Positions 17,245-27,535 of a stretch of 64,000 nucleotides of DNA are shown piece by piece. Source of the DNA: Candidatus Pelagibacter sp. RS39 (GTDB taxonomy: Bacteria > Pseudomonadota > Alphaproteobacteria > Pelagibacterales > Pelagibacteraceae). The stretch is from the NCBI RefSeq assembly GCF_002101315.1, contig NZ_CP020777.1:310001-374000 (forward strand), written 5' to 3'. The notes beneath the pieces are model-generated. The model saw only the letters and a list, made by a program, of their open reading frames with translations. It was not told the origin of the DNA and searched no databases. Within the stretch, counting starts at the first letter, position 1. Each line of letters opens with the position of its first letter. A program made the translations under genes and the position numbers.

Positions 17245-18242
17245 TAAGAAATCTTATGAAGGTATTCAGCTATATCACACATCCTATTTGAAAAACCCCA
17301 TTCATTATCATACCACGCTGAGATTTTTCCCATATTTTTGCTAACCACATTTGTTAAACTTGCATCAATAATTGATGAGGCAGGATTATGATTAAAATCA
17401 ATTGAAACAAGTTTTTCTTTTGTGACTTCAATAACTTTATTTTTTTTACTAAAATCTTCAAATACTGAATTTATTTTTTCAATACTCAAATCCTTTTTAG
17501 TGCAAAAGACAAGTTCAATTAATGAAACATTTGGGGTTGGCACTCTCATTGCTACACCCTCTAACTTTCCTTTAAGTGAAGGAATTATTTCACCAATAGC
17601 TTTTGATGCACCAGTAGAAGTTGGTATAATTGATTGACTAGCAGATCTAGCTCTTCTAGGGTCTTTGTGTGAATTATCTAAAATTCTTTGATCGCTGGTA
17701 AATGCATGTATGGTCGTCATAAAACCTTTTTCTATTCCAAAATTATCATTTAAAATATAGGCAACTGGCGCTAGGCAATTTGTTGTGCAGGATGCAGCAG
17801 AAATAATTTTATCTTCTTTTTTTAATTCAGATTCATTTACACCAAAGACAATAGTTTTATCTGCATTTTTACATGGAGCTGAGACAATAACTTTTTTTGC
17901 TCCGTTGTTAAGATGTGGTTGCAATTTATCTTTCGAATTAAATTTTCCAGTACACTCAAATACGTAGTCAACACCATATTTTTCCCAATTAATTTGATTT
18001 AAATCTGTTTCTTGAACAAATGGAATTTTGTCTCTATTTACAATAAGATTATTTTTATCGTAGCTTACATCAGCTTTGAATTTTCCATGGATTGAGTCAT
18101 ATTTTAAAAGAGTCGAACAAGTCTCAGAATTTGTTCTATTGTTAATATGAACAATTTCTATTTTTTTATTTCCCTCATAAATAGAGCGAAGAATCATTCT
18201 CCCTATTCTCCCCATTCCATTAATACCAATTTTTACTTTCAT
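17244..18242 (-). CDS. gap: Glyceraldehyde-3-phosphate dehydrogenase
   Basis: 332 residues. The dinucleotide motif is [10 protein letters not shown] (residues 6-15), the catalytic SCTTNC has its nucleophilic Cys at 152, and [11 protein letters not shown] lies near the end. At the end of the second beta strand, where NAD-specific enzymes carry the conserved INDL aspartate, this protein reads HINNRTN: Asn35 followed by Arg36. Loss of that aspartate generally relaxes or shifts specificity toward NADP. It overlaps tkt by 4 bases and pgk by 1. Enzyme identity is secure; cofactor use is open. Confidence 0.96.
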   Translation of the reverse strand: MKVKIGINGMGRIGRMILRSIYEGNKKIEIVHINNRTNSETCSTLLKYDSIHGKFKADVSYDKNNLIVNRDKIPFVQETDLNQINWEKYGVDYVFECTGKFNSKDKLQPHLNNGAKKVIVSAPCKNADKTIVFGVNESELKKEDKIISAASCTTNCLAPVAYILNDNFGIEKGFMTTIHAFTSDQRILDNSHKDPRRARSASQSIIPTSTGASKAIGEIIPSLKGKLEGVAMRVPTPNVSLIELVFCTKKDLSIEKINSVFEDFSKKNKVIEVTKEKLVSIDFNHNPASSIIDASLTNVVSKNMGKISAWYDNEWGFSNRMCDIAEYLHKIS

Positions 18243-20170
18243 AATTTTTCTTTAATTTTTTTTACAATACTTTCAGAATTTAACTTAAAATGGTCATAAA
18301 TTTTTTTATAAGGTGCGCTTTTTCCAAAGTCGTTAATTCCAAAGTTTAATCCATTTATACCAGTATATTTTTTCCAATAATTGGTTTCTGATGCTTCTAT
18401 AGATACTACTAGTTTAGTTTCACCTAATATTTTTTTTTTATATTCTTCATTTTGATGATCAAATATTTTTTGACAAGGCATTGATATGATTTTGGAATAA
18501 ATACCATCTGTGGCTAATTTATGACCCACATCATTAGCTAAACTTGTTTCAGACCCAGTTGCTAAAATTGTTACACTTATATTATCCCCAGTTCTCAAAA
18601 CTTCATAAGCACCCAAGGACGATTTATTTTTGAGAGAATTTTCAAGTCTAATAGGATTGACACCTTGTCTGGTTAGCGAAATTACACTGGGAGTGTTTTT
18701 ACTTTCAAGAGCTAATTCCCAACACTCAAAAGTTTCAATAGTATCTGAAGGTCTAAAAACGTTTAAATTCGGAATAGATCTTAAACTTGTTAATTGTTCA
18801 ATTGGCTGATGAGTTGGGCCATCCTCACCCAAGCCAATAGAGTCATGAGTAAAAACATATATAACTTGTTGTTTCATCATTGCTGCTAGTCTGATAGATG
18901 GTTTACAATAGTCACTAAATATTAAAAACGTTCCACCATAAGGAATTAAGCCACTGTGTAAGGCTATACCATTCATTATTCCACACATCGCGTGCTCTCT
19001 AACTCCATAATGAATATAATTTCCTGAAAAATCACCTGGTTTGATTATTTTATGATCTTTTGTTTTAGTATTGTTTGATCCAGCTAAATCAGCTGAGCCA
19101 CCAATTAAGTTAGGAAATTTCGCTATGATGTTTAAAAATATTTCGGATGATTTCCTTGTAGCGATTGGTTTCATATTTCCAAAATATTCAACTTTTGCTT
19201 TTTCAATTAATTTTTTTAATGATTTCAAATTTTTAGAATTTGAAAAAATTGTTTTATTTTTCTGAGCTTTTTGTGAGGTCCTTTCCCCAATTTTTCTCCA
19301 TTCACTTAATAATTCAGCTGGAATCTTGAAGGGTTCATATTCCCATTTAAGTTTTTTTCTTACAAGTTTTATTTCCTCATCACCTAGTGGACTTCCATGT
19401 GATGAGGCCTTACCCCCCTTGTTAGGAGATCCATAACCGATTGTTGTTTTACATGAAATTGCTATAGGTTTTTTTGAATTTTGTGCTTTTTTTAAAGCTT
19501 TAGATATTTCTTTGAAATCATGTCCATTAATTTTTAAGTAGTTCCATCCGTAGCTTTTAAATCTTTTTTCGTGATTATCTGAAACAGCTAAGTTAGTAGG
19601 ACCATCAATTGAGACAGAATTATTGTCAAATAATAAAATAAGATTTTTTAGTTTCAAATGTCCAGCTAAACTTAATGCCTCGTGACTAATACCTTCCATT
19701 AAGCATCCATCGCCAGCAAGCACATAAGTTTTATGGTCAATTTTTTTTTTTCCTAATTGTTTTTTTAAAATTTCTTCTGATATTGCAAAGCCAACTGCAT
19801 TTGAAATTCCTTGCCCTAATGGACCTGTAGTAGTTTCAATACCAGTATTAGGATGATATTCAGGATGTCCAGCACAAATAGACTCTAATTGTCTAAAATT
19901 TTTAATATCATTTAAAGAGACACTTTTGTAACCAGTTAGATATAGAAGTGAGTAAAGCAACATTGATCCATGGCCAGCAGAGAGAACAAATCTATCTCTG
20001 TTTATCCAGCTAGGATTTTTTGGATTAAATTTTAAAAAATCTTTAAAAAGCACCGTAGCAACATCAGCCATTCCCATTGGCATTCCAGGGTGCCCTGAGT
20101 TTGCTTTTTGGACAGCATCAATTGAGAGAAATCTTATACAATTAGCTAATTCTTTATAAAGTTTTTTCAA
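18239..20170 (-). CDS. tkt: Transketolase
   Basis: 643 residues. Thiamine pyrophosphate features: SGHPGMPMG near residue 25, GDGCLMEG (about 153) and the downstream NN of the GDG...NN motif, then [11 protein letters not shown] and RPSD in the pyrimidine domain. It exchanges two-carbon units among sugar phosphates. It is the first gene of the long minus-strand operon and is divergent from the coiled-coil/zapA genes across about 53 bases. It probably works with the transaldolase at 7.1 kb for pentose supply. Secure. Confidence 0.96.
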   Translation of the reverse strand: MKKLYKELANCIRFLSIDAVQKANSGHPGMPMGMADVATVLFKDFLKFNPKNPSWINRDRFVLSAGHGSMLLYSLLYLTGYKSVSLNDIKNFRQLESICAGHPEYHPNTGIETTTGPLGQGISNAVGFAISEEILKKQLGKKKIDHKTYVLAGDGCLMEGISHEALSLAGHLKLKNLILLFDNNSVSIDGPTNLAVSDNHEKRFKSYGWNYLKINGHDFKEISKALKKAQNSKKPIAISCKTTIGYGSPNKGGKASSHGSPLGDEEIKLVRKKLKWEYEPFKIPAELLSEWRKIGERTSQKAQKNKTIFSNSKNLKSLKKLIEKAKVEYFGNMKPIATRKSSEIFLNIIAKFPNLIGGSADLAGSNNTKTKDHKIIKPGDFSGNYIHYGVREHAMCGIMNGIALHSGLIPYGGTFLIFSDYCKPSIRLAAMMKQQVIYVFTHDSIGLGEDGPTHQPIEQLTSLRSIPNLNVFRPSDTIETFECWELALESKNTPSVISLTRQGVNPIRLENSLKNKSSLGAYEVLRTGDNISVTILATGSETSLANDVGHKLATDGIYSKIISMPCQKIFDHQNEEYKKKILGETKLVVSIEASETNYWKKYTGINGLNFGINDFGKSAPYKKIYDHFKLNSESIVKKIKEKL

Positions 20171-20223
20171 AATTATCCTGTATAGACTTAGAAGATTCTA
20201 TTTAATAATATAAATATATATAT

Positions 20224-20547
20224 ATGAATTCTATTCTTGAAAAAGAAAAAAAGCTAAATTTAGCTTTGACTAAACTAAAAAGTTTAAATTTAGAAAATCC
20301 AGATATAAAAAAAAATATTGAAATTCTTGGTGAACAAAAAAATCAATTAGAAATTGAAAAATCTGAAATAGAGAAAAAATATAAAACTTTGGTGGATGAA
20401 CATGATAATTTAACAAGAAAATTGGAGGAGTTGGAAAACAAAGAAAAAATTGAGGAAAAAAAAAGAATAGAATTTTCTGAAAAAATAGATGAATTAAATC
20501 AAGAAACTAATACTTTAATGGACGAAATCGATAAATGGCAAACGTAA
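20224..20547 (+). CDS. Small coiled-coil protein (DUF4164-like), upstream of zapA
   Basis: 107 residues, almost entirely charged heptad-like helix: Glu/Lys/Leu-rich from residue 2 to the end, with no membrane segment or enzyme motif. Its position, overlapping the zapA start by 13 bases, matches the DUF4164 coiled-coil gene found next to zapA in alphaproteobacteria, hence a possible divisome or scaffolding role. Low-complexity sequence makes family identification weak; the coiled coil itself is plain. Preceded by an AT-rich TATATATAT tract. Confidence 0.7.
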   Translation: MNSILEKEKKLNLALTKLKSLNLENPDIKKNIEILGEQKNQLEIEKSEIEKKYKTLVDEHDNLTRKLEELENKEKIEEKKRIEFSEKIDELNQETNTLMDEIDKWQT

Positions 20548-20978
20548 CTATAAAATTCAATGGCAAAGAGTTTTTGTTATCATGTGATGATGGTCAAGAA
20601 GAACATCTTGAGGAGTTATTAATTCAAATCAATCAAAAATTTAATAACTTAAAAAATGATTTAGGAAATATTGGTGAAAATAAACTTTTATTGATTACTG
20701 CAGTAAAAGTAATGGATGAATACTACGAAACCAAAAAAAAAGTTGAACAGAAAAAGATTGAATTAAAAGAACTTTCAAACAAATTTAGAGAGTTAAAATC
20801 ACTAGTTTATGAATACAAAGACATAAAAGAGGAAGAAATTAAAAATTTAAATAAAAATCACATAGAATTAAAAGATGAAATTGAACTAAATCAAAAACAT
20901 TATGAAAAGTTAATTGATGCTGCTGCTGACGAGATTTCAAATTTTGTTGAAAAAGCAAATATAGATAAAATATCTTAA
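20535..20978 (+). CDS. zapA: Cell division protein ZapA-like
   Basis: 147 residues. The N-terminal 90 residues follow the ZapA fold pattern: VTIKFNGKEFLLSCDDGQEEHLEELLIQINQ, then NKLLLITAVKVMDEYYE, followed by a long coiled-coil C-terminus to residue 140. ZapA bundles FtsZ filaments at midcell. The coiled coil is longer than in E. coli ZapA (109 residues), as in alphaproteobacteria. It is 9 bases before the 5-FTHF cyclo-ligase, the classic zapA-ygfA neighbour. Good confidence. Confidence 0.85.
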   Translation: MANVTIKFNGKEFLLSCDDGQEEHLEELLIQINQKFNNLKNDLGNIGENKLLLITAVKVMDEYYETKKKVEQKKIELKELSNKFRELKSLVYEYKDIKEEEIKNLNKNHIELKDEIELNQKHYEKLIDAAADEISNFVEKANIDKIS

Positions 20979-20987
20979 TAAAATTTT

Positions 20988-21521
20988 GTGAACAAATCTC
21001 AAATTAGAAAAAAAATACTAAAGTTAAGAAAACAAAAAAACATTAAAAAATTTATTTTTAATTTTGACTTAATTTTAGGTATTTTAAAAAAAAAGAAAGT
21101 CTCAGGTAGAATACTTGGTGGCTATTACCCATATAACTATGAAATAAATATTTTACAAATCTTAGAAAAGTTTGAGCAAAAAAAATTCATTATAACATTG
21201 CCAAAAATAAAGAAAAACTCACAAATGGATTTCTTTCAATGGTCAAAAAACGATCCTTTATCAATTAATAGATTTGGAATACCAGAACCAATTTCTAAAG
21301 TAGCAAAATACCCAGATATTTTATTAGTACCCCTTTTAGCTTTTGACAAAAATTTCAATAGGATTGGTTACGGTGGAGGGTTCTACGATCGTTATATTAA
21401 GAAAATTAGAAAACAAAAAAAGGTTTTAACAATTGGATTTGCTTACTCTTTTCAAAAAGTAAAAAAAATACCAACTAATAATTATGATATTAAGTTAGAT
21501 TTTATTATAACAAATAAATAG
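20988..21521 (+). CDS. 5-formyltetrahydrofolate cyclo-ligase
   Basis: 177 residues starting from GTG at 20988 (MNKSQIRKKILKLRK). The C-terminal signature NRIGYGGGFYDRYI (about residues 123-136) is the ATP/substrate loop of the family, preceded by PLLAFD. It converts 5-formyl-THF to 5,10-methenyl-THF with ATP. It lies 9 bases after zapA; in many proteobacteria the 6S RNA gene sits in this gap, but there is no room for it here. Secure. Confidence 0.93.
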   Translation: MNKSQIRKKILKLRKQKNIKKFIFNFDLILGILKKKKVSGRILGGYYPYNYEINILQILEKFEQKKFIITLPKIKKNSQMDFFQWSKNDPLSINRFGIPEPISKVAKYPDILLVPLLAFDKNFNRIGYGGGFYDRYIKKIRKQKKVLTIGFAYSFQKVKKIPTNNYDIKLDFIITNK

Positions 21522-21525
21522 TTTT

Positions 21526-22329
21526 ATGAAAATTTTATTTTTAGGCGATGTTGTTGGATCATCTGGATGTAGAAAGATAACTAATGATTTATCAAGTCAG
21601 ATTAAAAAAAATAATATCGATTTTGTAATTATTAATGGTGAGAACGCTGATGATACTGGTGTTGGTTTGACCAAAGAAATTTGTAAAGATTTCTTTGAAA
21701 ATGGAGTTGATGTTATTACAACTGGAAACCATGTTTGGGATCAAAAAGACATAATGAATTTTATTGATAATGAAAACAGACTGTTAAGACCAAAAAATTT
21801 ATTTGAACCTGCTCCTGGTAAAGGATTTGAGATTTATAAAACAAAAAAAAATTACAAGATAGGAGTTTTAAATTTGATGGGAAATGTTTTTATGAAAAAG
21901 TGCGATGATGTTTTTAAAATATCAAAAGAATTTTTAGAAAAATATGATCTGAAAAAAGATTATGACTTTCTAATTGTTGATTTCCATGGAGAAATAACAA
22001 GCGAAAAAAATGCAATTGGTCATTATTTTGATGGAAAAGCAACACTCGTAATTGGAACCCACACTCACATACCCACTAATGATGCAAGAGTTTTAAAAAA
22101 TGGCACTGCTTATCAGACAGATGCAGGTATGTGCGGAGATTACGATTCAGTTATAGGAATGAATAAAGATAATTCTCTTAATAGATTTATGAAAAAAGAT
22201 TCTATTAAACATTTTCCAGCCCTTGGAGAAGCCTCTTTAAGTGGAGTTATAGTAAATTGTAATTTAGAAACAGGCTTAGCAAATAGTGTAGAAAGTTACA
22301 TATTTGGAGGTCTTTTAAAAAATACTTAA
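21526..22329 (+). CDS. ymdB: YmdB-type calcineurin-like metallophosphoesterase
   Basis: 267 residues matching the TIGR00282 YmdB family: LFLGDVVGSSGC at the N-terminus, NGENADDTGVG (about residues 37-47), TTGNHVWDQ (near 66-74), VDFHGEITSEK and GTHTHIPTNDARVL, together supplying the metal ligands. In Bacillus YmdB hydrolyses 2',3'-cyclic nucleotides; in alphaproteobacteria the role is unknown. It is 4 bases from the cyclo-ligase and 7 before yebC. Family call secure. Confidence 0.93.
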   Translation: MKILFLGDVVGSSGCRKITNDLSSQIKKNNIDFVIINGENADDTGVGLTKEICKDFFENGVDVITTGNHVWDQKDIMNFIDNENRLLRPKNLFEPAPGKGFEIYKTKKNYKIGVLNLMGNVFMKKCDDVFKISKEFLEKYDLKKDYDFLIVDFHGEITSEKNAIGHYFDGKATLVIGTHTHIPTNDARVLKNGTAYQTDAGMCGDYDSVIGMNKDNSLNRFMKKDSIKHFPALGEASLSGVIVNCNLETGLANSVESYIFGGLLKNT

Positions 22330-22336
22330 TTTTTTT

Positions 22337-23059
22337 ATGGCAGGACATTCTCATTGGGCAGGTATAAAACATAAAAAAGGTAAAGCTGATAAAGAAAGAT
22401 CAAAAATTTTTTCCAAACTATCTAAAGAGATTACAGTTGCGGCTAAGTTAGGAGATAAAGATCCAGCTATGAACCCAAGATTACGTTCAGCTATTCAAGC
22501 TGCAAGGTCAGCAAACATGCCAAAAGATAACATAACTAGAGCTATCGATAAGTCCTCAATGAGTAATCAGTCAAATTTTGAAAATTTGAGATATGAAGGC
22601 TTTGGACCTGAAAAAGTTGCTGTCATAATTGAAACTTTGACTGATAACAAAAACAGAACCGCTTCCAATATAAGAACAATTTTTCAAAAATCAGGGGGAA
22701 GCCTCGGAACTCAAGGCTCAGCATCACACAATTTCAGTCAATTAGGTGTAATTAAAATCGATAAAAATGAAATTTCAGATGAAGACATATTAGAACTCGC
22801 TATTGATGCAGGTGCAAATGAGTGTAAATCAGATAAAGAATTTCATGAAATTCAATGCTCAATAAATGATATCTATAATGTTAAAAAAGAGTTAGAGAAG
22901 AAAATAAGTAATTTTATTTCAACGGGAATGGAGTGGGTGCCTTTAAATGCTGTTGAAATTCCAAACGAGAGAAAAGATGAATTGATTAATTTTTTTGAGA
23001 CATTAGAAGAGGATGATGATGTGCAAAATATTTATTCAAATGTTAAATTTTCAAACTAG
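22337..23059 (+). CDS. yebC: YebC/PmpR family regulator (TACO1-like)
   Basis: 240 residues with the family N-terminus MAGHSHWAGIKHKKGKADK, then KLSKEITVAAK and MPKDNITRAIDK, and a central GGSLGTQGSASH. YebC proteins were described as DNA-binding regulators and more recently as translation factors easing proline-rich stalls. It precedes ruvC by 9 bases, the widely conserved yebC-ruvC pairing, though ruvA and ruvB do not follow here. Secure. Confidence 0.96.
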   Translation: MAGHSHWAGIKHKKGKADKERSKIFSKLSKEITVAAKLGDKDPAMNPRLRSAIQAARSANMPKDNITRAIDKSSMSNQSNFENLRYEGFGPEKVAVIIETLTDNKNRTASNIRTIFQKSGGSLGTQGSASHNFSQLGVIKIDKNEISDEDILELAIDAGANECKSDKEFHEIQCSINDIYNVKKELEKKISNFISTGMEWVPLNAVEIPNERKDELINFFETLEEDDDVQNIYSNVKFSN

Positions 23060-23068
23060 ATATAAAAT

Positions 23069-23563
23069 ATGCTTATAATTGGTATAGATCCAGGTATTTC
23101 AGGCTCGATTTGTTTTTTTGAAGATGGGAAAATTCTTGAAGTAATTGAAATGCCAGTCATGATTGATGGTAAAAAAAATAAAAAACAAGTTAATGGCGCT
23201 CAAATTTATAACGAATTTTCAAAAAAAATTAATAAAAAACAAGATGATGAAGTGAGAGTGGTGATAGAACAAGTTTCTGCTATGCCAGGGCAAGGTGTAA
23301 CAAGTATGTTTAATTTTGGTCAATCTTTTGGGATTTTAAAAGGAATATGTTCCGCAATGCAATTACCAATGTTTTTTGTCAGACCAGCTAAATGGAAAAA
23401 ATATTTTAATTTAATTAATTCTCAAAAAGATGCTAGTAGAACAAGAGCAATCGAAATATTTCCTTATTTTTCAACACAACTTTCAAAGAAAAAAGACTCT
23501 AACAAAGCTGATGCTATTTTAATTGCGAGTTTTTACTATGAAACTCACCAAAAAGATGATTAA
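23069..23563 (+). CDS. ruvC: RuvC-like Holliday junction resolvase (RNase H fold)
   Basis: 164 residues. The N-terminal IIGIDPGISGSICFF supplies the first acidic residue (Asp7), VVIEQVSAMPGQGVTSMFNFGQ supplies the second (Glu), and DSNKADAILIA gives the C-terminal Asp pair. It would cut four-way junctions. Compared with E. coli RuvC it is diverged in the middle (FVRPAKWKKYFNL), closer to the phage/alphaproteobacterial RuvC-like group. The yebC neighbour supports RuvC; ruvAB are not adjacent in this window. Confidence 0.85.
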   Translation: MLIIGIDPGISGSICFFEDGKILEVIEMPVMIDGKKNKKQVNGAQIYNEFSKKINKKQDDEVRVVIEQVSAMPGQGVTSMFNFGQSFGILKGICSAMQLPMFFVRPAKWKKYFNLINSQKDASRTRAIEIFPYFSTQLSKKKDSNKADAILIASFYYETHQKDD

Positions 23564-23615
23564 TCCTAGATTTTTAAAGTCAAATTCATGACACATTTAA
23601 GTGTGAGAAGACCTT

Positions 23616-24290
23616 ATGGAAGCTGATATTTCATCACAAGCAGTCGGACTTGCATCAAGTGCTGACTTTTCACTTTTGAACTTATTTATAAGAGCTGATA
23701 TAATTGTTAAATCAGTCATTATTATTCTTATTGCATGTTCAGTTTATTCATGGGCGGTAATCATTGAAAAATTTAAATTATTTAAAAAAATAAATCAAAG
23801 TTCAGAAGAATTTGAAACAAAGTTTTGGAACTCGAAATCTGCGGAGTCTTTTTATAATAATCTTCCAGGAAATATTAATGATCCAATGGCCCTTATTTTT
23901 AAAGATGCTATGCAAAATCTTCTTAAAAGAAGATCTAAGACAGATTTGAATGCTAGAATGACTTCAATGTTAGAGACCGGGATAGAGAAACAAATGTCTA
24001 AAATTACAAAAGGATTTACTTTTTTAGCAACTGTTGGATCAACGGCACCTTTTATAGGACTATTTGGAACTGTTTGGGGTATAATGAATTCTTTTCAATC
24101 TATTGCAATTTCAAGAAATACTAGTTTAGCGATTGTAGCCCCTGGAATTGCAGAAGCTCTTTTCGCTACAGCATTAGGTTTGTTGGCAGCTATTCCTGCA
24201 GTAATTGCTTACAACAAATTTAACAATGACTCTTTAAAATATTCACAAAAGTTGGAAAACTTTTCTAAAAGATTCTTAACAATTATTTAG
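23616..24290 (+). CDS. tolQ: TolQ, proton channel of the Tol-Pal system
   Basis: 224 residues with three hydrophobic helices, near 24-46, 132-155 and 168-195. The conserved FLATVGSTAPFIGLFGTVWGIM segment and APGIAEALFATALGL match MotA/TolQ/ExbB. It forms the proton channel with TolR, energising TolA during envelope constriction. It begins the tolQRAB-pal-cpoB cluster; ybgC, often the first gene, is absent and ruvC lies 52 bases upstream. Secure. Confidence 0.95.
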   Translation: MEADISSQAVGLASSADFSLLNLFIRADIIVKSVIIILIACSVYSWAVIIEKFKLFKKINQSSEEFETKFWNSKSAESFYNNLPGNINDPMALIFKDAMQNLLKRRSKTDLNARMTSMLETGIEKQMSKITKGFTFLATVGSTAPFIGLFGTVWGIMNSFQSIAISRNTSLAIVAPGIAEALFATALGLLAAIPAVIAYNKFNNDSLKYSQKLENFSKRFLTII

Positions 24291-24291
24291 A

Positions 24292-24708
24292 ATGGCATTT
24301 AAGTTTAATCGTTCATCTAAGGAACCAATGAGTGAAATAAATGTGACACCATTTGTAGATGTGATGTTAGTCTTATTAATTATCTTTATGGTGACAGCAC
24401 CTTTGTTAACTGTAGGAGTTCAAGTAGACTTACCGGAAAGTTCAGCTGACTCCCTTCCAGAGGAGCAAGAACCTTTAACATTAACTATAAATTCAAAAGG
24501 TGAAATTTTTATACAAGAGTCAAAAGTTGAGTATGAAAAAATTATTGCAAAAGTTTTAGCAGTCTCAAAAAATCGGACTGATACAAGAATATACGTGAGA
24601 GGGGATAAAACTATTAATTATGGTAGAGTTCTTGAAATTATGGGTTTACTTTCAGGTTCAGGATTTACGAAAGTAGCTTTAATTTCAGAACCGTACAAAG
24701 AGAGGTAA
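24292..24708 (+). CDS. tolR: TolR, Tol-Pal system
   Basis: 138 residues with one N-terminal membrane helix (about 20-42) preceded by SEINVTPFVDVMLVLLIIFMV, in which the helix Asp (about residue 23) is the proton-binding residue. The periplasmic part is the ExbD/TolR fold. It starts one base after tolQ and ends 6 bases before tolA. Length is as usual. Secure. Confidence 0.95.
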   Translation: MAFKFNRSSKEPMSEINVTPFVDVMLVLLIIFMVTAPLLTVGVQVDLPESSADSLPEEQEPLTLTINSKGEIFIQESKVEYEKIIAKVLAVSKNRTDTRIYVRGDKTINYGRVLEIMGLLSGSGFTKVALISEPYKER

Positions 24709-24714
24709 TTTTTT

Positions 24715-25524
24715 GTGAATAGGAGTATTGCAATTTCCTCTGTTTTACACCTATTTGTTATTCTTTTAACAGCAATGAGCCTTCCTTTTTTAGCAAAAAA
24801 ACCAATTGATCTTCCGCCGATTGTTTCGGTGGAATTAATTCAAATAACTGAAAAAACAAATATCCCATTTGCACCTAAGGCAAAAAAAATAATTGAAAAA
24901 GTTAAAGAAAAAGAAAAAAAACTAGTATCAGAGCAAGCTCCACCTAAAAAAGTTAAGAAAATTAAGCCTGATGCTGTTCCGATGCCAGAGGATAAAGTAA
25001 AGAAAGTTGAAAAAATAAAAGAGGATAAACAAAACCCTGAAAAAATTGACAATGAGGTAAAACAAGTATCTGAATTTGAAAAAGAGGAATTATTTGATCC
25101 AAATAATATTGCAGCCTTAATTGATAAATCTAAAGAGAGTAAAGCAGAAACCTTAAAGAAAAATCCAGATTTAAGTCAAGATCAAAATAAAAATTTTGAG
25201 AATACAGGGTTATCCTTAAGTGAGGAAGATGCACTTAAAGCACAAATTTTTGGTTGTTGGAGTATACCACTTGGATTACCATATAATGAAAATTTACTTG
25301 TTAGAATAAAACTCGAATTGGAACCTGATGGATCAGTAATTAAGTCAGAAATTTTAGATCATGCAAGAATGAATAAACCAGGACAAGGCTTTTACAAAGT
25401 ATTGGCAGAAAGTGCTTTAAGAGCTATTAAATTGTGTCAGCCTTTAAGAGTTCCTAGTACTGGTTATGAAAGATGGAAGGAATTACAGTTAAATTTTGAT
25501 GCAAGAGAAATGTTAGAAGGTTAA
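24715..25524 (+). CDS. tolA: TolA-like periplasmic-spanning protein
   Basis: 269 residues starting from GTG at 24715. One N-terminal membrane helix (8-27), then a Lys/Glu/Pro-rich stretch (45-150), and a C-terminal globular domain with CWSIPLGLP and a late [18 protein letters not shown] motif that matches alphaproteobacterial TolA/TonB-like C-domains. TolA bridges the inner membrane and Pal/TolB. The middle helix domain is much shorter than in E. coli TolA (421 residues), in line with the small cell. Identified by position and architecture. Confidence 0.88.
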   Translation: MNRSIAISSVLHLFVILLTAMSLPFLAKKPIDLPPIVSVELIQITEKTNIPFAPKAKKIIEKVKEKEKKLVSEQAPPKKVKKIKPDAVPMPEDKVKKVEKIKEDKQNPEKIDNEVKQVSEFEKEELFDPNNIAALIDKSKESKAETLKKNPDLSQDQNKNFENTGLSLSEEDALKAQIFGCWSIPLGLPYNENLLVRIKLELEPDGSVIKSEILDHARMNKPGQGFYKVLAESALRAIKLCQPLRVPSTGYERWKELQLNFDAREMLEG

Positions 25525-25541
25525 TATTACTTATAAAAAAA

Positions 25542-26882
25542 ATGAAAAATTTTATAATAACTTTAATAATAATCTTAATACCAGTTAAATCGTTTGGTTT
25601 AATAGAGGTAGATATAACTAGGGGTAATTTAAACCCATTACCTGTTGCAGTCTCTCCATTATCTATTGATGAAGAATCAAGAAAAAATTTTGAGAAAATT
25701 CTAAAAAAGAAAAATATCGGTTCAGAAATATCTTCAATTGTAGAAAATAATTTAAAAGTTTCAGGTTTATTTAATCCATTAAATAAAGATGCGTTTTTGC
25801 AAGAACCAGACATTGCAAACTTAAAGCCTAGATTTGAAGATTGGAACTTAATTAAAGCCCAGGCTTTAATTACTGGAAAAGTTAGTAGTGTAGAAGAAAA
25901 ACTAAGAGTAGAGTTTAGATTGTGGGATGTGCTTGCAGGAAAAGAAATGATGGCACTTGCTTTTACAACTGTTCCAAATAACTGGAGACGCGTTGGCCAT
26001 ATCATTACAGATAAAGTCTATGAAAGATTGACTGGTGAAAAAGGTTATTTTGATACTAGAATAATTTATGTTGCAGAGGAGGGACCTAAAACTCAAAGAG
26101 TAAAAAAATTAGCTATAATGGATCAAGATGGTGCTAACAATAAATTTCTGACATTAGGAAACGAACTTGTTTTAACTCCAAGATTTAATCCAACAAGTCA
26201 AATGGTAACTTATCTCTCATATTTTAGAAATTTGCCGAGAGTTTATTTGTTAGATATTGAAACAGGCACTCAAGAAGTTGTGGGAGATTTTCCTGGCATG
26301 ACTTTCGCACCAAGATTTTCTCCAGATGGAAAAAAAATAATTATGAGTTTTGCTAAGGATGGTAATTCTGAAATTTACACAATGGACCTAGAGAATAGAA
26401 TAGTGGAAAAAATTACAAATCATCCATCTATAGATACATCTCCTTCTTATTCCCCAGATGGAAAATTTATTTCTTTTAATTCTGACAGAAGTGGTTATCA
26501 ACAAATATATGTGATGAAGAGTGATGGGAGTAATGTTAAAAGAATATCTTTTGGCAAAGGAATTTACGGCACTCCAGTTTGGTCTCCTAGAGGAGATCTA
26601 ATAGCATTTACAAAATTACATAAAGGAAAATTTTATATTGGTGTAATGAGAACTGACGGAAGTGGCGAAAGATTATTAACTGAAAATTTTTATCAAGAGG
26701 CTCCATCGTGGTCTCCTAATGGTAGAGTATTGATTTTTTATAGGGAGACTAAAACGGACTCTAAAGGAAAGGGTTTTTCTGCAAAATTATGGTCTATAGA
26801 TTTAACAGGCTATAATGAGAGACAGGTTCCTACTCCAACTGACGGATCAGACCCATCATGGTCATCTTTATTAAGTAATTAA
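25542..26882 (+). CDS. tolB: TolB beta-propeller protein, Tol-Pal system
   Basis: 446 residues with a signal peptide (1-20, [18 protein letters not shown]) and export to the periplasm. An N-terminal domain is followed by WD40-like repeats of the PD40 type, visible as [24 protein letters not shown] and [11 protein letters not shown], around residues 255-400. TolB binds Pal and cycles with TolA. It lies 17 bases after tolA. Length and repeats are as usual for the family. Secure. Confidence 0.95.
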   Translation: MKNFIITLIIILIPVKSFGLIEVDITRGNLNPLPVAVSPLSIDEESRKNFEKILKKKNIGSEISSIVENNLKVSGLFNPLNKDAFLQEPDIANLKPRFEDWNLIKAQALITGKVSSVEEKLRVEFRLWDVLAGKEMMALAFTTVPNNWRRVGHIITDKVYERLTGEKGYFDTRIIYVAEEGPKTQRVKKLAIMDQDGANNKFLTLGNELVLTPRFNPTSQMVTYLSYFRNLPRVYLLDIETGTQEVVGDFPGMTFAPRFSPDGKKIIMSFAKDGNSEIYTMDLENRIVEKITNHPSIDTSPSYSPDGKFISFNSDRSGYQQIYVMKSDGSNVKRISFGKGIYGTPVWSPRGDLIAFTKLHKGKFYIGVMRTDGSGERLLTENFYQEAPSWSPNGRVLIFYRETKTDSKGKGFSAKLWSIDLTGYNERQVPTPTDGSDPSWSSLLSN

Positions 26883-26968
26883 TAATTAATTAGCTTGATT
26901 TTTAGCCTTGAAAGATCTAATTAGTTGTGAAAAACTAAGACTAAAGAAATATTGATCAAGGAGTAATA

Positions 26969-27448
26969 ATGAAATTAAACAAAATTCTAAAAAATGGATT
27001 TTTAATAGTAGTTGCGTGTTTAGCACTTTCTGCATGTGCTACATCGAAAAAGTCTACTGGGCAGATGCAAGGTGATGTTTATACAGGAACAGATACAGTT
27101 GAATATTTAGCTTCAGGTGTTCCTGATAGAGTATTTTTTGCAACTAACGAGTCAGTGTTAACTACAGCTTCTAGAGAAACTCTTAGAAAACAAGCTGCAT
27201 GGTTAAGAAAAAATTCTAAAATTACAATTGTTTTAGAAGGACATGCTGATGAAAGAGGAACAAGAGAATATAACTTAGCATTAGGTGAGAGAAGAGCTAA
27301 TGCAGCTAAAGATTATTTAATGACTTACGGAATATCTTCAGACAGAATTTCAGTTTTAAGTTATGGTAAAGAAAGACCTGTTGACTCTGGGTCAAACCCA
27401 TTAGCTTGGTCAAAAAATAGAAGATCTGTAACAGTTAAAGCAAATTAA
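26969..27448 (+). CDS. pal: Pal, peptidoglycan-associated lipoprotein
   Basis: 159 residues. A lipobox LSAC (Cys23) follows a hydrophobic signal, and the C-terminal OmpA-like domain shows VFFATNESVLT, EGHADERGTREYNLALGERRA and the peptidoglycan-binding Asp/Arg of this motif. It anchors the outer membrane to peptidoglycan as part of Tol-Pal. A strong AAGGAG ribosome site lies 7 bases before the ATG, in an 86-base gap after tolB, consistent with higher Pal expression. A terminator follows at 27467. Secure. Confidence 0.96.
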   Translation: MKLNKILKNGFLIVVACLALSACATSKKSTGQMQGDVYTGTDTVEYLASGVPDRVFFATNESVLTTASRETLRKQAAWLRKNSKITIVLEGHADERGTREYNLALGERRANAAKDYLMTYGISSDRISVLSYGKERPVDSGSNPLAWSKNRRSVTVKAN

Positions 27449-27466
27449 AATACTAAATTAATATTT

Positions 27467-27507
27467 AAGACCTCTTAAATTATAATGATTTAAGAGGTCT
27501 TTTTTTT
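27467..27507 (+). terminator. Rho-independent terminator after pal
   Basis: A perfect 14-bp stem, AAGACCTCTTAAAT (27467-27480) and its complement ATTTAAGAGGTCTT (27488-27501), with a 7-base loop TATAATG, followed by a run of seven T (27501-27507). It separates pal from cpoB. One of only two clear intrinsic terminators seen in the window. Confidence 0.93.
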
Positions 27508-27535
27508 GCCATTATTTTAGACATAACCTAATTAG

